Source: Gammaproteobacteria bacterium (GTDB lineage Bacteria > Pseudomonadota > Gammaproteobacteria > Steroidobacterales > Steroidobacteraceae). From it: a stretch of DNA of 12,148 bases. The stretch is from the NCBI GenBank assembly GCA_030040525.1, contig JASHTN010000250.1, positions 1 through 12,148 of the forward strand. Direction: 5' to 3'. Each line of letters starts with the position of its first letter. Positions within the stretch are counted from its first letter, which is position 1. Under the pieces are notes generated by a model, which was given only the letters and a program-made list of their open reading frames with translations, had not been told where the DNA came from and searched no databases. The translations under genes were made by a program, and so were the position numbers. Shown one piece after another: positions 1 through 7,234 of the stretch.

Positions 1-76
1 GCTCGGTAGACATCGGCGCATTACGATTTGCCGGCCCGGCCGCGCCCTCGCCAGCGAAGCTCTCTGGCTGACGTTT

Positions 77-148
77 CTTAACCCGTTGCTAACGCGGCAG
101 TCACTTTGTTAACTCGGCACTAATGCCCAGGGCCGATAGTTTAGCCCG
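77..148. promoter_or_regulatory. Phased TAA-core repeats upstream of the response regulator; candidate OmpR-family binding sites
   Basis: Related short elements recur in the non-coding stretch before the response regulator: TTAACCCG (78-85), CTAACGCG (89-96), TTAACTCG (109-116), CTAATGCC (120-127) and a weaker TTAGCCCG (141-148). Their TA steps start at 79, 90, 110, 121 and 142, so the intervals are 11, 20, 11 and 21 bp, close to one or two turns of B-DNA. Direct half-sites about 11 bp apart are how OmpR/PhoB-family regulators dock as head-to-tail dimers. The position about 100-170 bp before the start codon of such a regulator suggests autoregulation. The repeat is read directly from sequence; the binding role is inference. 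No convincing -35/-10 pair was found in 1-250, and nothing else was recognised there. Confidence 0.35.
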
Positions 149-250
149 CGCCCGCGGGAGACCCTCGTCGTCCGCGCGATCGAGTTCCGCGGAGCGACTG
201 CCTTCCAGGCACTCGAAGGATGACGTGCGGTAGGTTTCCGAGCAGGCATC

Positions 251-997
251 ATGACCCGCGAGGCCCAAAAGATCCTGATCATCGAGGACGATCGCGCGCT
301 ACGGCGGACGCTCCGCGTGCTGCTGGAGAGTGAAGGGTACCGACTCATTGAAGCTGCCACCGCGACGCGCGCCGAGATCGAAGCGCGCAGCGAGAGACCC
401 GATCTGCTCCTGGTCGATCTCGGGCTTCCCGACGCTGACGGTCTCACGCTCATCCGCAACGTGCGTCGATGGGCGGTGATACCGATCATCGTTGTCTCCG
501 CGCGCTGCATGGAGAACCAGAAGGTCGCAGCGCTCGATGCCGGGGCGGATGACTACATCACAAAGCCCTTCGCGAGCGCGGAATTGCTCGCACGGGTGAG
601 GGCTGGGCTGCGTCGCCGGTCGCAAGGCGGGGCGGGCGCGGGCATTCTGGTCCTCGGGCCGCTGCGCATAGATTTGCGGCGCCGCCGGAGTCACGGCCCG
701 CAGGGCGACATGCACCTGACGCCTCTGGAATACCGAATCCTGGAGAGTCTCGCGCGCCAGGCGGGCATGGTGACCAGTCAAAGGCAGCTCCTTCGCGAGG
801 TGTGGGGCCCGAATCGCGAAGACGACGTGCGCGGTTTACGCGTATGCATTAAAAGCCTGCGCCGGAAATTGGAGCCCGAGCCAAGCATGCCGAGGTACCT
901 CATCACCGTGACGGGGCTGGGCTACAGGCTGTGTACCGATCAGGTCACTTCAGCAGCGGTCGGCCCGGACGAGCCGCGCACAGAAACAACCAACTGA
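251..997 (+). CDS. KdpE-like OmpR-family two-component response regulator
   Basis: This is a cytoplasmic DNA-binding response regulator of 248 residues. The receiver domain (about residues 7-120) has the acidic pocket E12/D13/D14, the phospho-acceptor Asp56 in LLLVDLGLP, Ser83, and Lys105 in the KPF motif. A winged-helix Trans_reg_C domain (about 133-228) follows, with LTPLEYRIL, the recognition-helix region DDVRGLRVCIKSLRRKLE and the closing GLGYRL. The wording of both domains is closest to KdpE, the potassium-responsive regulator of kdpFABC. However, neither KdpD nor any kdp transport gene is present here, and the preceding 250 bp are non-coding, so the true signal may differ. About 20 residues trail the winged helix, a little longer than usual. 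The ATG is preceded by AGCAGG at 241-246. Family assignment is strong; the KdpE subtype is moderate. Confidence 0.9.
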   Translation: MTREAQKILIIEDDRALRRTLRVLLESEGYRLIEAATATRAEIEARSERPDLLLVDLGLPDADGLTLIRNVRRWAVIPIIVVSARCMENQKVAALDAGADDYITKPFASAELLARVRAGLRRRSQGGAGAGILVLGPLRIDLRRRRSHGPQGDMHLTPLEYRILESLARQAGMVTSQRQLLREVWGPNREDDVRGLRVCIKSLRRKLEPEPSMPRYLITVTGLGYRLCTDQVTSAAVGPDEPRTETTN

Positions 998-1134
998 TAT
1001 GCAAGCCATGTCGGCGCGCGAGGCTGCGTCGCGCCACGGTGGCATGCCATGCGCTCGCGGTCCAGGAGCGACAGGCCGCTCCGGTGCCGCCGTCTGCACC
1101 TCGCTCGCGCTGTTGGTTAGTCCGACATTAAGAA

Positions 1135-1155
1135 TTGCCGCGAGTGGCGTTTTTT
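1135..1155 (+). terminator. Weak terminator-like hairpin with T6 tract
   Basis: A short stem GCCG / TGGC (1137-1140 with 1145-1148, loop CGAG, one G-U pair) is followed by G and six T residues (1150-1155). It lies between the response regulator and the receptor gene and could end the regulator transcript. The stem is very short, so it is only a candidate. The rest of 998-1247 shows a GGCGCG/CGCGCC inverted repeat (1013-1018 with 1030-1035) without a T tract and no gene I would support. Confidence 0.25.
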
Positions 1156-1247
1156 AATCGTTCCCGGATCACAGCCTCACCAGCTCACTCCGTAGGCTTC
1201 GCGTCCTGATCCGCAACAGTGACAGCTCAAGAAGCAGCACAGGACGC

Positions 1248-3656
1248 ATGATGAGATCAGCGCGTTCAGACTCTAACTCAACGGTCAAACTTGTCGCGAC
1301 TGCACTCCTGGGCAGCGCGATGACTTGCGTTGCGCGCAATGCGTATGCCACCGAGGACTCGGGCACGGATATGCAAGAGGTGGTGATCACTGCGGAAAAG
1401 CGCAATTCCACCGTACAGGAAACGCCTGAAAGCATCGAGGCGCTCAGCGGCCAGGATTTGCAGGCCCGCGGAGTCCCGTCCCTGGCCGAGCTGGCAGAAG
1501 GCACGCCCGGGGTATCGCTCAAGAGCGAAGGGCCGAGTCAGACGGAAATCGAGATGCGCGGCATGACCTCGAGCGGCGGCAACTCGGCGACGGTCGGTTT
1601 CTATCTCGATGACATCCCGCTCACTGGACCCGCCGGTGCCCAGAACGGGCACGTGGTGATCGATCCAGACCTTTATGATCTGAACCGCATCGAGATTCTG
1701 CGCGGCCCGCAAGGCACGCTGTTCGGCTCGGGCTCGATGGGCGGGACGGTTAGACTGATAACTAATCAGCCGGACCTGTTGCAGTTTCAATCAACCGCAC
1801 AGAGCATCCTGTCGGGTACCGACGGCGGCGGCTTCAACCACAGCGACAATCTGATGGTGAACCTTCCTGTGATCAATGACACGCTGGCGTTGCGGCTGGT
1901 AGGAACCGAGAACTACACCAGCGGCTGGATCGACCGCATCGTGGCTTACCCTTATCCCGTTGTCGGTGGGAACCCGGACGGCACCGTGCGCGGCGATGTC
2001 GAGGGCGCCCCCATCGAGGAGCAGTATCCAGGCTCGAATGCCTATCAACTCTACGCGGCGCGCGTGACCCTCCTGTGGAAGCCGACCGAAAGCCTGTCAG
2101 TCACGCCGGGAGTCTTCCGCGAGACCAGCACTCAAAATGGTATCAGTGCGTATGACAGCGTTCCCGGCACCGAGGCGCACTACCAGCCCTTCGACATTGC
2201 CGAACCGCTCACCGATGAGATCACGGCTTACAGCCTCAATGTGAACTATAGCTTCACACGGTTTGAGGTGACTTCGAGTACCGCGCAATGGTCCCGGCGC
2301 TCCACTCAGATCGAGGAGGCGAGCGAGAACTTCAATGATCCGCTCACCGGCGTGACCTACGCCTCCAACTATGGTCTCCCGAACCCCGGATATTATGGCC
2401 CGAGCGGGTCTGGTCCGGAGTACGGCTTCGAGGATGATCCTTCCAGGCAGTTCAGCGAGGAGCTGCGATTGTCTTCAACGGGCAACGGAAGTCTCACCTG
2501 GGTAACTGCGCTCTATTACAGCCACTTCTATTCTGTATGGACTTTTAACGGCACAACGCCCAACTACTCCGCGTATATGGATCTTGGTACGCTGGAGCGG
2601 GCGACCACGCCCAACTGGTTCGACGCACTCTCCCCGACCGCGCTCTCCCAGTACGCGGCCTTCGGCGACGCAACCTACGCTCTGACCGATAAGATCAAGG
2701 TCGACGTCGGCGCGCGCGTCAATCACTACGATTACCGCTTTTCTTCCTGCATCAGCGGCTGGGGATCCGCCCTTGGGGCGGCCACACCGTCGTGTTCTGG
2801 CCTCATTACGCAGTCGGCCAACAGCTTCAACCCAAAATTCGATTTGTCCTATACGTTCAGCCCGGACCTCTTGGGCTACGGAACCGTGGCGAACGGCTTC
2901 CGTCCCGGGGGCGGCAACGCGGTATATCCGACCACCGGCCCGGTGTGGGGAGCAGCTTTCGCTGCAATGAACTATACAAGCGCCAAGTGGCCCTCTTCGT
3001 ACCAGCCGGACTCGGTTTGGAGCTACGAGATCGGGGAGAAGGCGAGACTGTGGGATCGGCGCCTGACCGTGAACGCCAGCCTCTACTACGAGGACTGGCG
3101 CCACATCCAGCTCGAAGCCTATCCCGATGACTGGGCGCTGAATATCAACGGCAACTACGCTTCAATCTACGGAGGCGAGATCGATACGTTCGCGGACCTT
3201 GGGGCGGGATTTGATTTCGAGCTCTCGGTCGGCTGTCTGCATGAGTGGCTCGATGGGGGTCCGCACTGGGTAATCGTCCCGGTCCATACGCTTCCGGAAG
3301 TTGCACCCGTCAATGGGACGGCTGTCCTCAGCTACTCAAAGCCGCTCAATGACTCCTACTCGTTCACGGCGCGATTGGAGAACACCTATACGGGCGAGCG
3401 TCACTCGCTGGCGTTCCCGGTGCCTTATCAGGCGAACGGCGCGTATGTGCCCATGGCCGCGTATGACCTCACCAGTGTGCGGGTTGGCGTCGAGTTCCGT
3501 AAGACCTGGACCGCCTCGCTGTTCGTTAATAACGGGTTCAACAAGCACGCCCAGCTCGAAAGCCTGTACATGGAGAATCTGCCCAGCGCTGCTTACAACC
3601 GCATCGTGACCAACCAACCTCTCACGGCGGGGATCGATCTCACCCTCCGGCTGTAA
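1248..3656 (+). CDS. TonB-dependent outer-membrane receptor, substrate unknown
   Basis: This 802-residue protein should sit in the outer membrane and import a ligand using TonB/ExbBD energy. It has an N-terminal signal peptide with a hydrophobic stretch around residues 13-28 and a likely cut after NAYA (residue 34). A TonB-box-like EVVITAEKR (44-52) follows. The plug domain (about 54-175) contains MRGMTSSGG, VGFYLDDIPL and the hallmark RIEILRGPQGTLFGSGSMGG. The rest, rich in alternating aromatic residues, is the beta-barrel. Cys501 and Cys516 probably lie in one surface loop and could form a disulfide. The chain ends IDLTLRL rather than in the aromatic residue typical of barrels. Two adjacent ATGs exist; AGGA at 1241-1244 is better spaced for the second (1251). 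No neighbouring gene identifies the substrate; siderophore, carbohydrate or other ligands remain possible. Confidence 0.93.
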   Translation: MMRSARSDSNSTVKLVATALLGSAMTCVARNAYATEDSGTDMQEVVITAEKRNSTVQETPESIEALSGQDLQARGVPSLAELAEGTPGVSLKSEGPSQTEIEMRGMTSSGGNSATVGFYLDDIPLTGPAGAQNGHVVIDPDLYDLNRIEILRGPQGTLFGSGSMGGTVRLITNQPDLLQFQSTAQSILSGTDGGGFNHSDNLMVNLPVINDTLALRLVGTENYTSGWIDRIVAYPYPVVGGNPDGTVRGDVEGAPIEEQYPGSNAYQLYAARVTLLWKPTESLSVTPGVFRETSTQNGISAYDSVPGTEAHYQPFDIAEPLTDEITAYSLNVNYSFTRFEVTSSTAQWSRRSTQIEEASENFNDPLTGVTYASNYGLPNPGYYGPSGSGPEYGFEDDPSRQFSEELRLSSTGNGSLTWVTALYYSHFYSVWTFNGTTPNYSAYMDLGTLERATTPNWFDALSPTALSQYAAFGDATYALTDKIKVDVGARVNHYDYRFSSCISGWGSALGAATPSCSGLITQSANSFNPKFDLSYTFSPDLLGYGTVANGFRPGGGNAVYPTTGPVWGAAFAAMNYTSAKWPSSYQPDSVWSYEIGEKARLWDRRLTVNASLYYEDWRHIQLEAYPDDWALNINGNYASIYGGEIDTFADLGAGFDFELSVGCLHEWLDGGPHWVIVPVHTLPEVAPVNGTAVLSYSKPLNDSYSFTARLENTYTGERHSLAFPVPYQANGAYVPMAAYDLTSVRVGVEFRKTWTASLFVNNGFNKHAQLESLYMENLPSAAYNRIVTNQPLTAGIDLTLRL

Positions 3657-3670
3657 ACAACTCGGTGGGC

Positions 3671-3742
3671 TGGCCGGTCGCTACCGCCTACAAGCGGGAA
3701 GGCCGCTAACCGGCCACTTTCAGACACTGGTCTGATTATTCT
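3671..3742 (+). terminator. Terminator-like hairpins after the TonB-dependent receptor
   Basis: Two inverted repeats follow the receptor stop codon. The first is a perfect 8-bp pair, TGGCCGGT (3671-3678) with ACCGGCCA (3709-3716), enclosing a small CCGC/GCGG stem (3684-3687 with 3694-3697). The second is TCAGAC (3720-3725) with GTCTGA (3730-3735), loop ACTG, followed by TTATTCT. The second resembles a modest intrinsic terminator. From 3743 to 3955 I see no gene or further recognisable site. Confidence 0.35.
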
Positions 3743-3955
3743 GTATGCCGAAATGCGGTCAAACGGACGGCAGCTGTGGTTACGGCTCAACGCCGTGGCC
3801 TCCTAGCTTGGAAGCTCTCCCCGACCGTCCCACACGATTCGTACACGCAACTCAAGCAGGGTGGTTAGAATTGCGCTCCGCGATTCACCTCAAGTCCGTG
3901 GTGCATCAGCATCGATAACGTACTACAGAAATGTATCGCAAGTATTTGAAAAGAA

Positions 3956-4037
<82 letters not shown>

Positions 4038-4056
4038 AGGGGACCGAAGGCGGCGA

Positions 4057-4085
4057 AATGTACGCAGGGGTCCTGGGGCTGTCAA
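4057..4085 (-). promoter_or_regulatory. Sigma-70 promoter of tRNA-Leu
   Basis: On the minus strand a perfect TTGACA -35 box (4080-4085) is followed after exactly 17 bp by TACATT (4057-4062; 4 of 6 matches to TATAAT). The expected start is near 4050, about a dozen bases before the mature tRNA 5' end. The segment after the -10 box begins CGCCGCC, and GC-rich discriminators are typical of stringently controlled stable-RNA promoters. The -35 box directly abuts the TTG start codon assigned to rnr on the other strand. Confidence 0.75.
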
Positions 4086-6224
4086 TTGAAGGCGCGTAGG
4101 ACGAGGTTCGGACGTCGCGATCGCCAGTCGGCGCACTCGCAGCACTCGCAGACACGGCCGGCGCGCAGCCAGAAAAGGTCCACGACAAGGTCCCCGAGCG
4201 CCGCACGCGCGCCGGCCGCGGCTCCGGCCGAGCACAGGAAACCGGGACGGCAGGGCAAGAGGAGCACGCCCGCTGCTGCCGCCGACGCTGCCGTGCACAT
4301 CAGGCCGGGCTCCGTCGTCGAAGGCACCGTGAGCGCCCACCGTGCCGGGTTCGGTTTCGTGCGCGTCGAGGGTCTCAAGGACAGCGTATTCCTGCCGCCG
4401 CCGCAGATGCGCGGCGTGATGCACGGCGACCGGTTGCGCGTGCGCGTGTCGCGCGATGTAACCGCGCGCTGGTCAGGCTCCGTGCAGCAGGTGCTCGAGC
4501 GCGGCGTCTCGGCGTTTCTCGGCACAGTACAAGTCGAGGGGCGCAGCGCCTGGGTGAGCGCTGCCGACCGCCGCCTGCAGCTGCGCTGCGCGGTGGCGCC
4601 GCAGGACCTGCACGGCGCCAGGGATGGCGACTGGGTGATCGCGAGGATCACGCGGCACGCGGGGGCCGCCTCCCATGCGCAGGCAGTGATCGAGAAGCGC
4701 CTCGATCCGGATCGTCCGGTGGAGCTCGCGACCGAGTCGGCGATTGCCCGCTTTGACCTGCCGCACGAGTTCCCCGGCGCGGCGCTGCGCGAGGCGCGCG
4801 CCTTCGGCGAGCAGGTGGACGCGCGCGAGGCGGCGGCGCGGGTCGATCTGCGCGAGCTGCCGCTCGTCACCATCGACGGCGAGGATGCGCGCGACTTTGA
4901 CGATGCGGTGTTTGCCGAAGCTCACCCGGAGGGCTTCCGCCTGCTGGTGGCCATCGCGGACGTGAGTCATTACGTGCGGCCGGGCACCGCACTCGATGCC
5001 GAGGCGCAGCGCCGCGGCACGTCCGTGTACTTTCCGACACGCGTGCTGCCGATGCTGCCGACCGCGCTGTCGGATCACCTGTGCTCCCTGGCTCCGGCCG
5101 TCGACCGGTTGTGCTTCGCCGCCGACATGATCGTGGCCCGCAACGGCGCGCTGAAGAGCGCGCGCTTCTACCCGGCGGTGATGCGCTCGGCGGCGCGCCT
5201 CACCTACACGCTCGTCAACGATGCGCTGTTCGCGGGTCGCACGGCCGCGCGCACCCAGCTCGGGCCGCTGCTCGGGAGACTCGCGGTGCTGGTGGATGTG
5301 TATCGCGTCCTCTACAAGGCGCGCAGCCGCCGCGGCGCGCTCGATTTCGACGCCGCCGAGGCCGAGTTCGTGATCGATGCCGGCGAGCGGGTGCGCGGCA
5401 TCGAGCTGCGCGCGCGCAACGAGGCGCACCGACTGATCGAAGAATGCATGATCCTCGCCAACGTTGCGGTGGCCGAGGAGCTCGAGAGGCGGCATCGGCC
5501 GACACTCTATCGCGTGCATGGCACGCCCGAGGACGAGAAGCTCGAGCGGCTCGGCGCGACGCTCAGGTCCCTCGGCGTCGATGCGCGGCTGCCGAAATCC
5601 GTCACCACACGCGACCTGCAGGCGATCGCGCGGCGGGTCGGCGATGCGTCCGAGCGCGCGTTTGTCGAGTCGCTGGTGGTGCGGGCAATGCCGCAGGCCG
5701 TCTACCAGCCGACCAACATCGGGCACTTCGGTCTGGCGCTCACTCACTATGCCCACTTCACCTCGCCAATCCGCCGTTACCCGGACCTGATCGTGCACCG
5801 CACGCTCAAGGCGCTGATCGGCGCCAAAGGCGGCGCGGGCGTGAGCTACGGGGCCGACGAGCTCGGCAGCCTCGGCGAAAGTACCTCGCGCCTCGAGAAG
5901 CGTGCCGACGAGGCGGATCGCTACGTGTCCGCGTTCCTCAAGTGCACCTACTTAAAGGAGCGCATCGGGCAGAGCTTCGACGGGCTGATCACCACCGTGG
6001 TCGAGTTCGGCTGCTTCGTGCAGGTCCTCGAGGTCGCGGTCGACGGCCTCTTGCACCTCGATAACCTGCGGGACGACCAGTACGTCATGGAGCAGGACGG
6101 CCACGGCTGGCGCGGGCGCCGCTCGGGCCGGCGGCTGCGCACCGGGGCACACGTGCGTGTGATCGTGACCGCGGTGAATGCCATCGAGGGACTCATCGAT
6201 CTCGCGCTGGCCGAGGAACCGTAG
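4086..6224 (+). CDS. rnr: Ribonuclease R (3'-5' exoribonuclease)
   Basis: RNase R degrades structured RNA processively 3' to 5' in the cytoplasm and takes part in rRNA, tmRNA and mRNA turnover. This 712-residue protein has two cold-shock-type domains (about 70-130 and 135-220). The RNB catalytic domain (about 245-580) carries TIDGEDARDFDDAV; Asp264, Asp270, Asp272 and Asp273 match the metal-binding aspartates of the family, and HYAHFTSPIRRYPD lies at 554-567. An S1 domain (628-710) closes the protein. The first ~65 residues are Arg/Ala/Ser-rich low complexity instead of the helix-turn-helix domain of the E. coli enzyme, and the Lys-rich C-terminal tail is missing, which explains the shorter length. 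The start is TTG with no clear ribosome-binding site. The only other in-frame start before the cold-shock domain is GTG at 4293 (residue 70). It heads the cluster with rlmB 39 bp downstream. Confidence 0.95.
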   Translation: MKARRTRFGRRDRQSAHSQHSQTRPARSQKRSTTRSPSAARAPAAAPAEHRKPGRQGKRSTPAAAADAAVHIRPGSVVEGTVSAHRAGFGFVRVEGLKDSVFLPPPQMRGVMHGDRLRVRVSRDVTARWSGSVQQVLERGVSAFLGTVQVEGRSAWVSAADRRLQLRCAVAPQDLHGARDGDWVIARITRHAGAASHAQAVIEKRLDPDRPVELATESAIARFDLPHEFPGAALREARAFGEQVDAREAAARVDLRELPLVTIDGEDARDFDDAVFAEAHPEGFRLLVAIADVSHYVRPGTALDAEAQRRGTSVYFPTRVLPMLPTALSDHLCSLAPAVDRLCFAADMIVARNGALKSARFYPAVMRSAARLTYTLVNDALFAGRTAARTQLGPLLGRLAVLVDVYRVLYKARSRRGALDFDAAEAEFVIDAGERVRGIELRARNEAHRLIEECMILANVAVAEELERRHRPTLYRVHGTPEDEKLERLGATLRSLGVDARLPKSVTTRDLQAIARRVGDASERAFVESLVVRAMPQAVYQPTNIGHFGLALTHYAHFTSPIRRYPDLIVHRTLKALIGAKGGAGVSYGADELGSLGESTSRLEKRADEADRYVSAFLKCTYLKERIGQSFDGLITTVVEFGCFVQVLEVAVDGLLHLDNLRDDQYVMEQDGHGWRGRRSGRRLRTGAHVRVIVTAVNAIEGLIDLALAEEP

Positions 6225-6263
6225 CCGCGGGAGTGAGGGGCTGCGCGGGCAGGCGCAAGGACA

Positions 6264-7007
6264 ATGCCAGGCACGGAACTCGTTTACGGCATGCACGCGG
6301 TGCGCTTCCTGCTCGAGCGCCATCCGGCGCGCGTGCGGCGCGTGCTGATTGCCGAGCGCCGCGCGGATCCGCGCGTGCGCGCGCTCGAGGAGCTCGCCCG
6401 AAGTCACGCGCTCGTCGTGCAGCGCGTCGACCCGCAGACCTTCAGGCAGCATTTGGGTGAGGTCGTGCACCAGGGGGTCGCGGCGGAGATCACACCGCTG
6501 CCGCCGTGGGACGAGGAGCAGCTGCTCGCGGCACTGCAGGGCGTGAAGGCACCGCTCCTGCTCGCACTCGATGGCGTGCAGGATCCGCACAACCTGGGCG
6601 CGTGCCTGCGCAGCGCGGACGCCTGCGGAGCGCTCGCCGTCATCGTGCCGCGCGACCGCGCCGCGCAGCTCACGGCCGCTGTGCGCAAGGTGGCGGCGGG
6701 GGCGGCCGAGACCACCCCGGTCGTCCCCGTCACCAACCTGGTGCGCACGCTGAAGCTGCTCAAGGAGGGTGGCTTGTGGGTCGTCGGGGCCGATGCGGCG
6801 GGGGCGAGCGCGCCGCACGAGCTCGATCTGCGGGGGCCGCTCGTACTGGTGCTCGGTGCGGAAGGCTCGGGGCTGCGGCACCTGACGCAGCGGAACTGCG
6901 ATTTCCTGGTGCGCCTGCCGCAGCTCGGCGCGCTCGAGAGTCTGAACGTCTCAGTTGCAGCCGGCATGCTGCTCTACGAGGCGGTGCGGCAGCGCGAAGC
7001 GAGCTGA
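6264..7007 (+). CDS. rlmB: 23S rRNA (guanosine-2251-2'-O)-methyltransferase RlmB
   Basis: RlmB is a SpoU/SPOUT-class enzyme that transfers methyl from S-adenosylmethionine to the ribose of G2251 in the peptidyl-transferase P loop of 23S rRNA. The 247-residue length is normal. The N-terminal substrate-binding domain (about 5-78) starts LVYGMHAVRFLLERHP. The catalytic knotted domain (about 95-245) carries motif 1 DPHNLGACLRSADACG with Asn110 and Arg116, motif 2 LVLGAEGSGL with Glu200, and motif 3 ESLNVSVAAGMLLYE (225-239). The ATG follows AAGGA at 6257-6261, closely spaced. It lies 39 bp after rnr, the usual partner in this gene order, and is probably co-transcribed with it. Confidence 0.95.
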   Translation: MPGTELVYGMHAVRFLLERHPARVRRVLIAERRADPRVRALEELARSHALVVQRVDPQTFRQHLGEVVHQGVAAEITPLPPWDEEQLLAALQGVKAPLLLALDGVQDPHNLGACLRSADACGALAVIVPRDRAAQLTAAVRKVAAGAAETTPVVPVTNLVRTLKLLKEGGLWVVGADAAGASAPHELDLRGPLVLVLGAEGSGLRHLTQRNCDFLVRLPQLGALESLNVSVAAGMLLYEAVRQREAS

Positions 7008-7031
7008 GAGCCGTGCCTCCTGCGTGGATTC

Positions 7032-7067
7032 CTCAAGTGCTTGATCCGCCTCAACCGCTTGATTCGC
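7032..7067. repeat. 18-bp tandem repeat of dyads upstream of the rpsF promoter
   Basis: Two adjacent 18-bp units match at 15 of 18 positions: CTCAAGTGCTTGATCCGC (7032-7049) and CTCAACCGCTTGATTCGC (7050-7067). Each contains a small dyad, TCAAG-TG-CTTGA in the first and TCAA-CCGC-TTGA in the second. They lie 25-60 bp before the candidate -35 box of rpsF, a position suited to an operator or activator site. The repeat is visible; a regulatory role is only a guess. Confidence 0.4.
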
Positions 7068-7091
7068 AAGTGATGACGCAGGTTTTCGCCA

Positions 7092-7120
7092 TTGCGGCAA
7101 GCGATGGGTTTCAGTATGCT
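7092..7120 (+). promoter_or_regulatory. Candidate sigma-70 promoter for the rpsF operon
   Basis: TTGCGG (7092-7097) is separated by 17 bp from TATGCT (7115-7120), giving 3 of 6 and 4 of 6 consensus matches, normal for a GC-rich genome. The expected start is near 7127, leaving a leader of about 108 nt before the rpsF ATG. The 227-bp gap after rlmB supports a separate promoter here for rpsF-rpsR-rplI. Confidence 0.5.
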
Positions 7121-7122
7121 TC

Positions 7123-7144
7123 GCGCCCCTTTGAACAGGGGCGC
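7123..7144. promoter_or_regulatory. Perfect 8-bp inverted repeat at the expected rpsF transcription start
   Basis: GCGCCCCT (7123-7130) and AGGGGCGC (7137-7144) are exact complements around the loop TTGAAC. The dyad begins two bases after the candidate -10 box, so it may be a repressor operator, a 5' transcript hairpin, or a structure terminating or protecting the upstream rlmB message. It has no T tract. The structure is clear, the role is unknown. Confidence 0.4.
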
Positions 7145-7181
7145 AGCCGCGGGAACGATCCGCTCGCCGCGCCATCTCCTT

Positions 7182-7213
7182 GCCGCACCGGACGAGCCTT
7201 CAGTCCGGGCGGC
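7182..7213 (+). promoter_or_regulatory. Hairpin leader of rpsF; candidate S6:S18 autoregulatory motif
   Basis: An 11-bp stem forms between GCCGC (7182-7186) plus CCGGAC (7188-7193) and GTCCGG (7203-7208) plus GCGGC (7209-7213), with A7187 bulged and a 9-nt loop. It ends 10 bases before the AAGGAG ribosome-binding site (7224-7229). Many bacteria carry a hairpin in the rpsF leader with an unpaired CCG that binds the S6:S18 complex and represses translation. Here ACCG at 7187-7190 could become partly unpaired in an alternative fold. Position and gene content support the idea; a match to the published motif is not shown. Confidence 0.4.
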
Positions 7214-7234
7214 TTTACCCCGTAAGGAGCACAA

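Noticed and set aside
931..1131. Small ORF of 66 codons after the response regulator
   Set aside because: It overlaps the regulator C-terminus in another frame, has no ribosome-binding site and has an Arg/Ala-rich composition typical of chance frames.
4058..4100. Short ATG frame before rnr
   Set aside because: It is only about 13 codons, in a different frame from rnr, and lies over the tRNA promoter without a ribosome-binding site.
4473..5798. A 441-codon open frame on the minus strand
   Set aside because: It is antisense to the RNase R catalytic region and has the same GC-driven composition; there is no family resemblance.
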